Part shown: one piece after another, positions 20,192-28,526 of the stretch
Layout: each line of letters opens with the position of its first letter
How positions within the stretch are numbered: the first letter of the stretch is position 1
From: Gammaproteobacteria bacterium
GTDB taxonomy: Bacteria; Pseudomonadota; Gammaproteobacteria; Steroidobacterales; PWYM01
Length of the DNA stretch: 64,000 nucleotides
Assembly: GCA_007693855.1 (NCBI GenBank)
Contig: RECU01000038.1
Span: forward strand, 1 to 64,000
Direction of reading: 5' to 3'
The notes under the pieces: generated by a model
Seen by the model: only the letters and a program-made list of their open reading frames with translations
The model's database searches: none
What the model was told of the DNA's origin: nothing
Position numbers and translations under genes: made by a program

Positions 20192-21655
20192 ATGTTAAGA
20201 ACAGCAGCCACCCTGGGCATTGCCGCGATGGCAGTGCTGCTCACCGCCTGCGGCGGCTCGTCGTCGCCAGGTGACACGCTCGGTACGCCCCCCGACACGT
20301 CGGCGCCGCCCCCGACCACCGGCACCGTGGGCATCCTGTTCACCGACGGTCCCACCGACGAATTCGACCGGATTCTGATTACCGTCAATGAAGTGAGCCT
20401 GCTGCCAGCCGACCGGGATGCCGATCCGATTGAGATCTTCAGCGGCGAAGAGACCTTCGACCTGCTCGAGCTGCGCGACTTCACCGACTTTTTCGCGGTC
20501 GCCGAAGAGGTGCCGGCTGGCGACTACCGCAAGGTCCGCATGCGCATCTCCAACATCGATCTGGTCGCGCTGGACGCCGACGGCGAGGTCGAGCGCGTGG
20601 TCAATCCTCGCCTGACCGGCAACGGCAAGCTGGACCTGAACCCGCGCAGTGGGGGTCCGATCAGCCTGGAGGGTGGCGAGACCCTGCTGGTCCGCCTCGA
20701 TCTCGATGCAGAGAAGTCCTTCCTGGTGATCCGGGCCGGCGCGTCCGGCCAGTACATTTTCCGCCCGGTGGTCTTTGTTGACATCGAGGGCGAGCTGCGC
20801 GATCGGCTGGTGCGTCTGTTCGGCACGATCGGTGACATCGACGATGCAGAACCCCGCTTCGAACTCTGCGAACTGCAGCGCATCCAGGGCGAAGGCACGG
20901 CCTGGCGCGGTTGCGTGGTGATTCGCACCGACGATGACACCGGCCTGTTCGGCGCCGACGGTCTGCCGATCGCCTTCTCCACGCTGCAGAGCGGGGAAAC
21001 CGCCACCGCCATCGGCTTCTTCGTGGATGAGCGCATCGACGAGCTGCGCGTGCTCGATGCCCTGGTCGTCCAGTACGGCCCGCGGCTGGACAGCGGCAGC
21101 TCGGCCAGCCGCTACAGCGGCTTCACCAATACCAGCATCGACGGCAGCGGCCGGTTCAACCTGCTGCTCGATCCGCCCGGCCAGGGCCTCGCGGAAGACA
21201 CGCTGGACGTCGCCCTGCAGACCGGCGCGGCACTGATCACCCGTGAAGGCGAGCGCCTGTTGGCCGGTGACATCGGCGTGGGCGCCGAGGTGATCAGCGA
21301 GGGCATCCTCTCCGTGGGCGACGGCGAGCTGCGCGCCTCACTGCTGGTGGTCAATGTCGACGGCGAGGCTGAGCAGGTGCTCGAAGGCACCCTGGCAAGC
21401 GTCGATGTCGATGCGCGCGAGCTGACGGTCACTGTCGAACTCGAGGGCGACCGCTGCGTGCGCGTGGCCGAAGACGCCGATATCACGCGGATCGTGCCAG
21501 GTGACGACGACGGTACGGTCACTGATGTCATCTCACTGGGTGACCTCGAGGAAGGTGACCCGATCGAGGCCTTCGGTCTGCCGGCATTCGACGGCTGCTT
21601 CGAGGCCAGCGCAATCGTGGTGGACGAGACCCAGGCGGTCGACGAGGCGGCCTGA
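20192..21655 (+). CDS. DUF4382 domain lipoprotein
   Basis: 487 aa. Lipobox LLTACGG, then a Pro/Thr/Ser linker (PPDTSAPPPTTG) and a DUF4382 domain (about 45-195: VGILFTDGPTDEFDRILITV, VPAGDYRKVRMRISN). The remaining ~290 residues look like DUF5666-type beta repeats (EVISEGILSV, EGTLASVDVDARELTV). Strongly acidic, as expected of a surface or periplasmic protein. No enzymatic motif. Role unknown. Followed by a strong intrinsic terminator. Confidence 0.82.
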   Translation: MLRTAATLGIAAMAVLLTACGGSSSPGDTLGTPPDTSAPPPTTGTVGILFTDGPTDEFDRILITVNEVSLLPADRDADPIEIFSGEETFDLLELRDFTDFFAVAEEVPAGDYRKVRMRISNIDLVALDADGEVERVVNPRLTGNGKLDLNPRSGGPISLEGGETLLVRLDLDAEKSFLVIRAGASGQYIFRPVVFVDIEGELRDRLVRLFGTIGDIDDAEPRFELCELQRIQGEGTAWRGCVVIRTDDDTGLFGADGLPIAFSTLQSGETATAIGFFVDERIDELRVLDALVVQYGPRLDSGSSASRYSGFTNTSIDGSGRFNLLLDPPGQGLAEDTLDVALQTGAALITREGERLLAGDIGVGAEVISEGILSVGDGELRASLLVVNVDGEAEQVLEGTLASVDVDARELTVTVELEGDRCVRVAEDADITRIVPGDDDGTVTDVISLGDLEEGDPIEAFGLPAFDGCFEASAIVVDETQAVDEAA

Positions 21656-21694
21656 CGCCACGCGCCCGTCTCGACGGGCGTCCCCGTTGACCAA

Positions 21695-21730
21695 GGCCCG
21701 CCCCGGTACCCCCGGGGTGGGCCTTTTTTT
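21695..21730. terminator. Intrinsic terminator after the DUF4382 gene
   Basis: GGCCCGCCCCGG / CCGGGGTGGGCC stem (12 bp with one G-T pair) followed by T7 at 21724-21730. The T-run touches the stop codon of the APH-type gene on the other strand. A second short hairpin (CGCCCGT...ACGGGCG, 21663-21680) precedes it. Confidence 0.9.
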
Positions 21731-22812
21731 CAGACGGCGCCCGCGTCCTGCGCGAAGCGCCAGGCCATCTCGGCCAGCGGCCGGACCTGGGCGGCCATGA
21801 CTTTCGCATGCGCGCTGGTCGCCGTGCCATCGCGTACCCGCCCGGCAATGCCCTGGAGAATGGCGGCCAGGCGGAAGAAGTTGTAGGCGAAGTAGAAGTC
21901 GCGGTTCTCGATACCGTCGCGCCCTGTGCGCTCGCAGTATCGCGCCACGTAGTCGTCCTCGCTGGGAATGCCGAGGGCGGCAAGATCGGCGCCGGCCAGG
22001 GTGCTGATGCCGAAGCCCTCGATGTTCGGCAGCCGCCACTGCATCAGGTGATAGGTGAAATCGCCCAGCGGATGGCCCAGCGTCGAGAGCTCCCAGTCGA
22101 GCACGGCCAGCACCTCCGGGCGCTCGGGGTGCAGGATGAGGTTGTCGAGGCGGTAGTCGCCGTGGACGATGCTGGTGGCCTCGTCGTCGGGGATGTTGTC
22201 GGGCAGCCAGGCGATCAGCCGGTTCATCTCGGGGATGGACTCGGTCTCCGAGGCCTCGTACTGGCGTGACCAGCGGCCGATCTGGCGGACAAAGTAGTTC
22301 CCCGGCTTGCCGTAGTCGGCCAGCCCGATGGCGGCGTAATCCAGCGTATGCAGCCGCGCCAGCGTCGCGTTGACCGCATCATAAATGGCAGCACGCTCGG
22401 CAGGCGTGCTCTCGGGCATCGAGGCCTCCCAGACGATTCGCCCGGGCACGTACCCCATGACGTAGAACATGGTACCGACGATGCTCTCGTCCTCGCACAG
22501 GACCACGGCTTCCGGCACCGGAAAACCGGCTTCTCCGAGCGCCTTGATGATGCGGTATTCGCGATCCACGGCGTGCGCCGAGGGCAGCAGCTTGCCCGGT
22601 GGCTTGCGCCGCAGCACCCAGGCGCCGGAGGGCGAGCGCAGACGGTAAGTCGGATTGGACTGGCCGCCCTTGAACTGCTCGACGGTGAGCGGCCCGCGGA
22701 AGCCCGGGATGTGCGCCGCCAGGTAGGCCTCCAGCCGCGCCTCATCGAAGCGGTGGCCCTCACTGACGGGCTTGACCCCGCTGAACTGATCCTGCCGGCT
22801 GGCCTCGCTCAT
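21730..22812 (-). CDS. APH-type phosphotransferase (ACAD10/11-kinase-like, LvaA-like)
   Basis: 360 aa from the ATG at 22812, whose ATGA overlaps the GST stop; the track start is 62 codons too early. Protein-kinase-like fold with the Brenner motif HGDYRLDN (H217, D219, N224) and DWE (D239) for metal and ATP. This subfamily includes the kinase domains of ACAD10/ACAD11 and the bacterial LvaA, which phosphorylate 4-hydroxyacyl-CoA. Together with an ACAD carrying the matching Asp active site in the same operon, that activity is the best hypothesis; antibiotic resistance is unlikely. Confidence 0.85.
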   Translation of the reverse strand: MSEASRQDQFSGVKPVSEGHRFDEARLEAYLAAHIPGFRGPLTVEQFKGGQSNPTYRLRSPSGAWVLRRKPPGKLLPSAHAVDREYRIIKALGEAGFPVPEAVVLCEDESIVGTMFYVMGYVPGRIVWEASMPESTPAERAAIYDAVNATLARLHTLDYAAIGLADYGKPGNYFVRQIGRWSRQYEASETESIPEMNRLIAWLPDNIPDDEATSIVHGDYRLDNLILHPERPEVLAVLDWELSTLGHPLGDFTYHLMQWRLPNIEGFGISTLAGADLAALGIPSEDDYVARYCERTGRDGIENRDFYFAYNFFRLAAILQGIAGRVRDGTATSAHAKVMAAQVRPLAEMAWRFAQDAGAV

Positions 22813-23444
22813 GCCCCGACCTCGCCGGCCGCCGGCAGCGTCGAGGTCATGGCGCGCTGCCAGGCCGGGCGGGCGCGTACCCGGGCGAAGTAGGCCTGCA
22901 CATTCGGCGTGCTCTCGTCGAGCATCTTGATAAAGGCCGTCAGGAACACCGTGTAACCCAGCATCACGTCGGCGGCCGAGAACTCGCCAAGCAGCCACTC
23001 GCGATCGGCCAGGCTGTCGTCCACCAGCTTCATCTGCTCGGCATACTTCTGGCGCCCGTAGGCGATCATGCCGGCGTTACGCTGGTCCTCCGGCGTGAAC
23101 ACCAGCTGGCCGATCAACATGCCCACGGGCACCATGAGCGACGCCTCGGCAAAGTGGATCCAGTTGAGAAACTCGCCGCGCTCAGGCGTGCCGATGGCCG
23201 GCTGCAGTCGCCCCTCGGCATAGGTCTCGAGGATGTACTGAACGATCGCGCCGGACTCGTGCATCACGAGCTCGCCATCCACCAGCGCCGGGACGCGGCC
23301 CAGCGGATTGACCCGACGGAACTCCGCGGACTTCAGCGCCTGAGGGCCGAAGGGCAGTTCTTCGAGCTGGTACTCGACGCCCAGCTCCTCCAACAGCCAA
23401 CGAACGCGCACCGAGCGCGAACCGGCACAGTGATACAGCTTCAT
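22809..23444 (-). CDS. Glutathione S-transferase
   Basis: 211 aa. Thioredoxin-like N-terminal domain (MKLYHCAGSRSVRVRWLLEELG) with NPLGRVPALVDGELVMHESGAI, the cis-Pro and glutathione gamma-Glu binding segment, then an all-alpha C-terminal domain with DVMLGYTVFL. AAGGAGAAC precedes the ATG. A cytoplasmic conjugation or isomerisation enzyme within the TetR-led operon; its substrate there is unknown, and it might detoxify a reactive enone made by the pathway. Confidence 0.9.
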   Translation of the reverse strand: MKLYHCAGSRSVRVRWLLEELGVEYQLEELPFGPQALKSAEFRRVNPLGRVPALVDGELVMHESGAIVQYILETYAEGRLQPAIGTPERGEFLNWIHFAEASLMVPVGMLIGQLVFTPEDQRNAGMIAYGRQKYAEQMKLVDDSLADREWLLGEFSAADVMLGYTVFLTAFIKMLDESTPNVQAYFARVRARPAWQRAMTSTLPAAGEVGA

Positions 23445-23482
23445 GCCTGTTCTCCTTGCAAGACCATGGCCGCCGCACGGCC

Positions 23483-24313
23483 TCAGCCGCGCGGTTCGAC
23501 GAAGAAATCCGGGGCGAGCTCGGCGTCGGGATCCACGGCATAGGACGTGAGATCGGTGATGCCCACCGATTCCAGCACTTCATCATCGACGCAGAAATGG
23601 CCGGTGAACTCACGCGCGGGACGCGTGAGGATCACATGGGCCGCATCGGCCATGATCTCCGGTTTGCGCGAGCGACGAACCAGCTCGTCACCGCCGATGA
23701 CGTTGCGGATCGCCGCCGTGGCGATGGCCGTACGCGGCCACAGCGCATTGAAGGCGACACCCTGGCCGCGGTACTCCTCGGCCATGCCGAGCACGCACAG
23801 GCTCATGCCATACTTGGCCATACTGTAGGCCACGTGCGGCGCAAACCACTTCGCCTCGAAGTTCAGCGGCGGCGCCAGGTTCAGCACGTGCGGGTTGTCC
23901 GCCGCGAGCAGGTGCGGCAGGCAGGTTTTCGAGACCAGGAAGGTGCCGCGCAGATTGATCTGATGCATCAGATCAAAACGCTTCATGTCGGTCTTGAGCG
24001 TCGGCGTGAGCGAGATGGCGCTGGCGTTGTTCACCAGGATATCGATCCCGCCGAAGGCCTCGACGGTGGCAGCGACTGCCGCCTCGACCTGAGCCTCGTC
24101 GCGGATGTCGCAGACCAGTGGCAGGGCCTTGCCCCCGGCCGCTTCGATCTCCCGGGCAGCGGTATGGATGGTGCCCGGGAGTTTCGGATGCGGCTCGGCG
24201 GTCTTGGCCGCGATCGTCACGTTGGCGCCGTCGCGGGCCGCGCGGCAGGCGATGGCCAGGCCGATGCCTCGACTGCCACCGGTGATAAAGACTGTCTTGC
24301 CAGCGAGACTCAT
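23483..24313 (-). CDS. HSDL2-like short-chain dehydrogenase
   Basis: 276 aa from the ATG at 24313, which is better spaced from GGAG than the one at 24319. Rossmann motif TGGSRGIG, NNASAIS, and YSMAKYG (YxxxK). Long stretches read like the SDR domain of human HSDL2, including AAKTAEPHPKLPGTI and LNLAPPLNF, so it is an ortholog-like sequence without the SCP2 domain. Peroxisomal HSDL2 is linked to fatty acid metabolism; a bacterial partner of an ACAD11-like system fits. NAD(P)(H) oxidation of a hydroxyacyl substrate is inferred. Confidence 0.9.
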   Translation of the reverse strand: MSLAGKTVFITGGSRGIGLAIACRAARDGANVTIAAKTAEPHPKLPGTIHTAAREIEAAGGKALPLVCDIRDEAQVEAAVAATVEAFGGIDILVNNASAISLTPTLKTDMKRFDLMHQINLRGTFLVSKTCLPHLLAADNPHVLNLAPPLNFEAKWFAPHVAYSMAKYGMSLCVLGMAEEYRGQGVAFNALWPRTAIATAAIRNVIGGDELVRRSRKPEIMADAAHVILTRPAREFTGHFCVDDEVLESVGITDLTSYAVDPDAELAPDFFVEPRG

Positions 24314-24327
24314 GTGCATGCGCTCCG

Positions 24328-25500
24328 TCAGCGGCCCAGGCGCCGGGCGATCGACCAGCGATGAACTTCGCTCGGGCCGTCGTAGACGCGGAAGGCGCGC
24401 ACGTCACGGTAGATGCGCGCAACCTCGGTGTCATCGGACAGCCCCAGCCCCCCCATCACCTGCATCGCCCGGTCGGCGATCCGATAGATGGCCTCGGCGC
24501 AGTATACCTTGGCCATGCTCGACTCCCGCGAGGCGCGCTCGCCACGATCGAGCAGCCAGGCGGTATGCCAGATCGCCAGACGCGCCTGGCGCAATTCGAT
24601 CTCGTTATCGGCCAACTGGAAGCCCACGCCTTCGTGATCGATCAGCCGCTGGCCGAAGGCCTCGCGCCGCCGGGTGTAGTCGACCGCGATGTCGTGCGCG
24701 CGCCGGGCCGCCCCCAGCCAGCGCATGCAATGGGTGAGGCGGGCGGGCGCAAGACGCACCTGGGCATACCGAAAGCCTTCACCGAGCTCGCCGAGCACGG
24801 CATCGCGCGGCACCCTGAGGCCTTCGAAGGCAAGCTCCGCATGGCCCCCGGTAAAACTGGCGTCCATGGTGTCGAGCACGCGCACCAGGCGGATACCGGG
24901 CACATCCATCGGCGTGAGGAACATCGAGGCACCAAGGTCTCGCCCCTCGGCATCGATCGTGCGGGCCATGATGATCGCGAACGCCGCACCGTCGAAACCG
25001 GTGATCATCCACTTGAGACCGTCGATCACGAACTCGTCGCCCTCCTGGCGGGCAGTCGTGGCCAGCGCCGCAGGGTCGGAGCCCGCGCCAGGCGCAGGCT
25101 CGGTCATGCAGAAACACGAGCGCCCGCCCCCGGCGGCCAGCGGGCGGAGGTACCGCTCTTTCTGCGTAGCACTGGCAATGCGCTCGAGCATGTGCATGTT
25201 CGCCTCGTCGGGCGCGGCAATGTTCATCGCCACGGGACCGAGCATCGAATAGCCGGCCTCCTCGAACACCAGTGCAGCGGTGCGATGATCGATACCCTTG
25301 CCACCGTATTCGGCGCTGACGTGCAGGCTGAGCAGGCCGGCCTCCCGGGCCATCGCCACCAGGTCGCCGCGCAGCGCCTCGGTGGGGCCATGCGCCGTGC
25401 GCCGCGGGTCGCCTTCCATGGGGATCACCCGCTCCCGGATGAACTCGCGCACCTGCGCCACCAGGGCCGACTGCTCCGCTGTCGGTTCGAAATCGATCAT
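24328..25500 (-). CDS. Acyl-CoA dehydrogenase, ACAD10/11-like
   Basis: 390 aa, full ACAD fold with CFCMTEPAPGAGSDP and KWMITGFDGAAFAIIMA for FAD and substrate. The C-terminal catalytic segment is VYDGPSEVH, so the usual YEG Glu is an Asp (D374), as in the ACAD10/ACAD11 group. Those enzymes act on phosphorylated 4-hydroxyacyl-CoA instead of simple alpha,beta-dehydrogenation. ATG overlaps the hydrolase stop by 4 bp (ATGA). No regulator site seen inside the operon, so expression probably follows the TetR promoter. Confidence 0.92.
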   Translation of the reverse strand: MIDFEPTAEQSALVAQVREFIRERVIPMEGDPRRTAHGPTEALRGDLVAMAREAGLLSLHVSAEYGGKGIDHRTAALVFEEAGYSMLGPVAMNIAAPDEANMHMLERIASATQKERYLRPLAAGGGRSCFCMTEPAPGAGSDPAALATTARQEGDEFVIDGLKWMITGFDGAAFAIIMARTIDAEGRDLGASMFLTPMDVPGIRLVRVLDTMDASFTGGHAELAFEGLRVPRDAVLGELGEGFRYAQVRLAPARLTHCMRWLGAARRAHDIAVDYTRRREAFGQRLIDHEGVGFQLADNEIELRQARLAIWHTAWLLDRGERASRESSMAKVYCAEAIYRIADRAMQVMGGLGLSDDTEVARIYRDVRAFRVYDGPSEVHRWSIARRLGR

Positions 25501-26375
25501 CGCTGGAGACTCCGTTGTGTCACTGGGGAAGCCCGTGTCGGCGGCGCCGACGAGGCGAGAAACTCGAGGACCGCGGCAGTGAAACGGTCATTACGATCAC
25601 CGGCCACCATGTGCGCGGCATCGCTGACCGACGCGTAGCGGGCGTGGGGCACCAGCGCGAGAAAATCCCGGGCGCCCGCCTCGCTCAGCACGTCGCTCAG
25701 GCCACCCCGCACCAGCAGGGTCGGCTGGTGCAGGCGCGCGGCTGCGGCGCGCAGCCGCGGCTCCCAGGCCTCGGGAGGCTCGGCGCGCGCGGCGTGCAGA
25801 AAGCGCGGATCCCAGTGCCAGTACCAACGTCCGTCCTCGCGGCGACGCAGGTTCCGGGCCAGACCCGCACTGCGGGCGGGACGCGGCCGGTGTGGCAGGT
25901 AAGCCGCCACCGCCGCAGCCGCCTCATCAAGACTGCTGAAGCCGTCGTCATGCGCCTCCATGAACGCCAGCACGCGATCGACACCATGCGGCTCGGGCCG
26001 CACCGCGATATCGACCAGCACCAGGGCCTCGACGCATTCCGGGGCCAGTTCGCCGGCCACCATCAGCGCGGCCAGTCCACCGAGCGAGGCACCCACCAGC
26101 ACCACCGGTTGCGCAAGGCTGCGGACCGCTGCGGCAAGATCCTCGCCGTAGCATTCGAGCCGGTAGTCCTGCTCCGGCGGTGCCCAGTCGCTGTCGCCAT
26201 GACCGCGCTGGTCAATGGCGATGGCCTGCCACCCGGCCGTGGCCAGACGGGCGGCGGTCGGCCCCCAGGCATGGCGGGTCTGGCCACCCCCGTGGAGCAG
26301 CAGCACCGGCAGACCGTCGCCGACACACTCGCCGGCAAGGCGCAGGCCATCGGCGCCCGGCAGGCTCAAATTCAC
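25497..26375 (-). CDS. Alpha/beta hydrolase
   Basis: 292 aa from a GTG that overlaps the TetR stop (GTGA). Canonical fold: LLLHGGGQTRHAW (oxyanion HG), DQRGHGDSD, GASLGG nucleophile elbow and DAAHMVAGDRND for the catalytic His. An esterase, thioesterase or C-C hydrolase cannot be told apart from sequence. Second gene of the TetR-led operon and plausibly releases the acid that the kinase/ACAD pair then processes. Confidence 0.9.
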   Translation of the reverse strand: MNLSLPGADGLRLAGECVGDGLPVLLLHGGGQTRHAWGPTAARLATAGWQAIAIDQRGHGDSDWAPPEQDYRLECYGEDLAAAVRSLAQPVVLVGASLGGLAALMVAGELAPECVEALVLVDIAVRPEPHGVDRVLAFMEAHDDGFSSLDEAAAAVAAYLPHRPRPARSAGLARNLRRREDGRWYWHWDPRFLHAARAEPPEAWEPRLRAAAARLHQPTLLVRGGLSDVLSEAGARDFLALVPHARYASVSDAAHMVAGDRNDRFTAAVLEFLASSAPPTRASPVTQRSLQR

Positions 26376-27043
26376 TGACTGGCGCGGCTGCGCGCCGGCT
26401 GGGCCGACGGGGCGAGTTCGCGCAGCTTCTCCTCGAGGTAGGCCAACAGACGCCGATCACGCTCAGTCGGATCGTGGGTCATGAAACTCACGGCCATCCC
26501 CTCCATGAGGCAGCGCGAGAGATCGAGGGCCAGATCGAAGGCCTCGGGATTATCCTTCCACTCCGGAAACACCTCCCAGGCCGTCTGGTGCCAGGCCTCA
26601 TCGAAGGCGGCCTGCGCCGGCTGCAGAATCGAGCGCAGCTCGGCGTCCGTGCGGGCGGCGACTGAGAGCTCGAAAAAAGCCATGAACCAGGGGTGATTGA
26701 CCTGCTGCCAGTACGCCTCGACGCTGAAGCGCACGCGGTCCTCGTCGGGACCGATGGCGGCCACCGCCCGGCGAAAGGCCTTCAGGCGCTTGGCGTGCAG
26801 ATAGTCGACGGCGGCACGCACGATGTCGATCTTGGAAGGAAAGTGATGCAGCATCGCACCCCGCGACAGTCCCGCCATCTCGGCGATCCGTGTCGTGGTG
26901 GTCTGGGCATAACCAAGTTCGACGAAACAGCGGATGGCCGCCTCGATGATCAGCCCTCGCGTTGACGCGCTTTTCTGGGCCTGCCAGCCCCCGCTGACGA
27001 CCTCTTCCTGGCGCCGCGCAACGCGCTGGTTGCGCTTGCTCAT
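26372..27043 (-). CDS. TetR-family regulator heading the ACAD/APH operon
   Basis: 223 aa from the ATG at 27043, which follows GGGGAGAGA; the track start is 16 codons upstream. N-terminal helix-turn-helix: STRGLIIEAAIRCFVELGY and TTTRIAEMAGLSRGAMLHHFPSK. The C-terminal ligand domain is unassigned. It leads a six-gene operon with 4-bp overlaps and is divergent from the SDR at 27207. It is one candidate for the protein that reads the AAACAGTC palindromes at 28388 and 62256, but no copy of that palindrome lies in its own promoter. Confidence 0.92.
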   Translation of the reverse strand: MSKRNQRVARRQEEVVSGGWQAQKSASTRGLIIEAAIRCFVELGYAQTTTTRIAEMAGLSRGAMLHHFPSKIDIVRAAVDYLHAKRLKAFRRAVAAIGPDEDRVRFSVEAYWQQVNHPWFMAFFELSVAARTDAELRSILQPAQAAFDEAWHQTAWEVFPEWKDNPEAFDLALDLSRCLMEGMAVSFMTHDPTERDRRLLAYLEEKLRELAPSAQPARSRASQ

Positions 27044-27206
27044 GACCTGTCTCTCCCCTGCACGCCCGTCTGAGGTGGGGCGGTGTGACAAGAGTGTCGC
27101 GGAGACCAGGAAAAGTCAAAGATGATTGAAACCAGCACGCCTGACTGCTAGCGTCAGCGCCGGTCGCAGCATACCGCTGCATCATCACACAGTCAGGGGG
27201 AGAATC
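27044..27206. promoter_or_regulatory. Divergent promoter region with short dyads
   Basis: Between the TetR and SDR starts. It holds GACA-AGAG-TGTC (27087-27098) and CTGAC-N7-GTCAG (27141-27157). Either could be a TetR operator; both are short and neither resembles the AAACAGTC palindrome. Confidence 0.25.
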
Positions 27207-27971
27207 ATGGGTCGCGTACAAGGCAAGGTCGCATTGATCACCGGAGCCGCCTCCGGTCTTGGCAAGGCGGACGCAGAACTGCTGGCCGCCGAGGGCGCCG
27301 ATGTGGTGGTGACCGACGTCAACCTCGAAGCCGCCGAAGCCGTGGCCGAGGCGATCAACGCCCGCGAGGGCGGCCGCGCGCTGGCGCTGGCACTCGACGT
27401 GCGTGACCAGAGCGCATGGGCGGACGCTGTTGCCGCCGCCGAGAGCCGCTTCGGCGGGCTCGATGTGCTGGTCAACAACGCCGGAGTAGTGATCGTCGCC
27501 ACCCCGGAAGACACCACACTCGAGCAGTTCCGCTTCGCCAATGCGGTGATGAACGAGGGTGTGTTCCTGGGCATCCAGGCCGCCCTCCCGGCGATGAAAA
27601 AGCGCGGCGGTGGCTCGATCATCAACATGTCGTCAGTCGCCTCGCACCTGGGCTATCCGGTATTTTTTGCCTATACGGCAGCCAAGGGCGCGGTGCGCAG
27701 CATGACCAAGTCGGTGGCGGTGCACTGCCAGATGAACGGTTACAACATCCGCGTGAACTCGATCCACGCCGGGGCTATCGAGACGCCGATGATCGCCACC
27801 GCCAACGCCGCGCTTGGCGTCTCCGATGAAGACGCCAAGGCGGCCTCAGGCCACGTCGGCGTGGGCAAGCCCGAAGACGTGGCCTGGATGGTGGTGTATC
27901 TCGCCTCCGATGAAGCCCGCTTCGTCAACGGCGCGGAACTCATGCTGGACAACGCGCTGACGGTGCAATAA
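27207..27971 (+). CDS. Short-chain dehydrogenase (cyclopentanol/hydroxysteroid dehydrogenase type)
   Basis: 254 aa from the ATG at 27207 after AGGGGGAGAATC. Classical SDR: TGAASGLG cofactor motif, Asp41-like VVVTDVN (NAD preference), NNAGVV, catalytic MSSVASHLG Ser and YTAAKGA (YxxxK). Its style is that of cyclopentanol and 3-beta/20-beta hydroxysteroid dehydrogenases; it would oxidise a secondary alcohol. It is divergent from the TetR gene, so likely in the same regulatory group, and convergent with the ferredoxin gene. Confidence 0.92.
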   Translation: MGRVQGKVALITGAASGLGKADAELLAAEGADVVVTDVNLEAAEAVAEAINAREGGRALALALDVRDQSAWADAVAAAESRFGGLDVLVNNAGVVIVATPEDTTLEQFRFANAVMNEGVFLGIQAALPAMKKRGGGSIINMSSVASHLGYPVFFAYTAAKGAVRSMTKSVAVHCQMNGYNIRVNSIHAGAIETPMIATANAALGVSDEDAKAASGHVGVGKPEDVAWMVVYLASDEARFVNGAELMLDNALTVQ

Positions 27972-27977
27972 CCCCCC

Positions 27978-28019
27978 GCGGGCACCACGCCGGCGCGCTT
28001 CGCTGGCGCGAGTGCCCGC
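27978..28019. terminator. Hairpin between convergent SDR and ferredoxin genes
   Basis: GCGGGCAC / GTGCCCGC 8-bp stem enclosing a 26-base GC-rich segment that can fold further. It fills the gap between the two stop codons. No T-run, so efficiency is uncertain. Confidence 0.4.
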
Positions 28020-28022
28020 CGG

Positions 28023-28340
28023 TCACTCCTCGGGTGCGATGGTCAGGCGAATCCCGTCGAGCGCTTCGGTGAACTCCACCTGGCAGGTGAGCCGGGATGT
28101 CTCGGCGCGATAGCTCTCACCCTCGGCGAGCAGCTCCTCCTCGTCGTCCTGGCGACGCGGCAGCTGCGCAAACCAGGCCGGCTCGATGTAGCAGTGGCAG
28201 GTGCAGCAGGAGCACATGCCACCGCACAACGCTTCCACGCCATTCTCGAGCTCACGCAGGGTTTCCATGATGGACAGGCCAACCTTGCCGTCCACCTCGT
28301 GGGTCGCGCCTTCGCGATCCGTCACGATCATCTTTGCCAT
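28023..28340 (-). CDS. Adrenodoxin-type [2Fe-2S] ferredoxin
   Basis: 105 aa from MAKMIVTD at 28340; the track start is 19 codons early. Cluster ligands follow C-x5-C-x2-C...C: C39, C45, C48 and C86. Two further Cys (C43, C46) sit within the loop and C50 after it, more than usual. It would carry electrons to a P450 or Rieske oxygenase; the Rieske oxygenase at 29332, divergent from the same operator region, is the obvious partner. No ferredoxin reductase is in the window. Confidence 0.92.
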   Translation of the reverse strand: MAKMIVTDREGATHEVDGKVGLSIMETLRELENGVEALCGGMCSCCTCHCYIEPAWFAQLPRRQDDEEELLAEGESYRAETSRLTCQVEFTEALDGIRLTIAPEE

Positions 28341-28387
28341 CGTCTCTTCGCCTCCCGGGGTATGCACGCGGCCTTTTGAAACAGAAA

Positions 28388-28405
28388 AAACAGTCAAGAC
28401 TGTTT
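28388..28405. promoter_or_regulatory. 18-bp palindromic operator, copy 1
   Basis: AAACAGTC-AA-GACTGTTT, a perfect 8-bp dyad with a 2-bp centre. It lies between the divergent ferredoxin and SDR genes and overlaps the -35 (TTGTCC, 28404-28409) of the plus-strand promoter. On the minus strand it contains TTGACT. The same palindrome recurs at 62256-62273. Size and form suit a TetR-family repressor. Confidence 0.65.
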
Positions 28406-28431
28406 GTCCGCTTCCGCAGGCAGAGTATACT
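28404..28431 (+). promoter_or_regulatory. Candidate promoter of the SDR-Rieske-quinoprotein genes
   Basis: TTGTCC, 16-bp spacer, TATACT (28426-28431). Its -35 overlaps the palindrome, so a bound repressor would block it. About 95 bp before the SDR ATG. Confidence 0.5.
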
Positions 28432-28526
28432 CGACCCGGAACGGTCGCGGCGTCGGCCGGAAGATACCAGTGTCACGCGGCGGCCGACAGCGCGCTGCCG
28501 CCAGGAACCACCAGGGGAGCACGCGC

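Noticed and set aside
21730-22812. APH-fold gene as antibiotic resistance
   Set aside because: Operon context with an ACAD and the ACAD10/11-like kinase sequence fit acyl-CoA metabolism better.
27141-27157. CTGAC-N7-GTCAG as a third copy of the AAACAGTC palindrome
   Set aside because: Arms and spacing differ; at most a separate weak operator.
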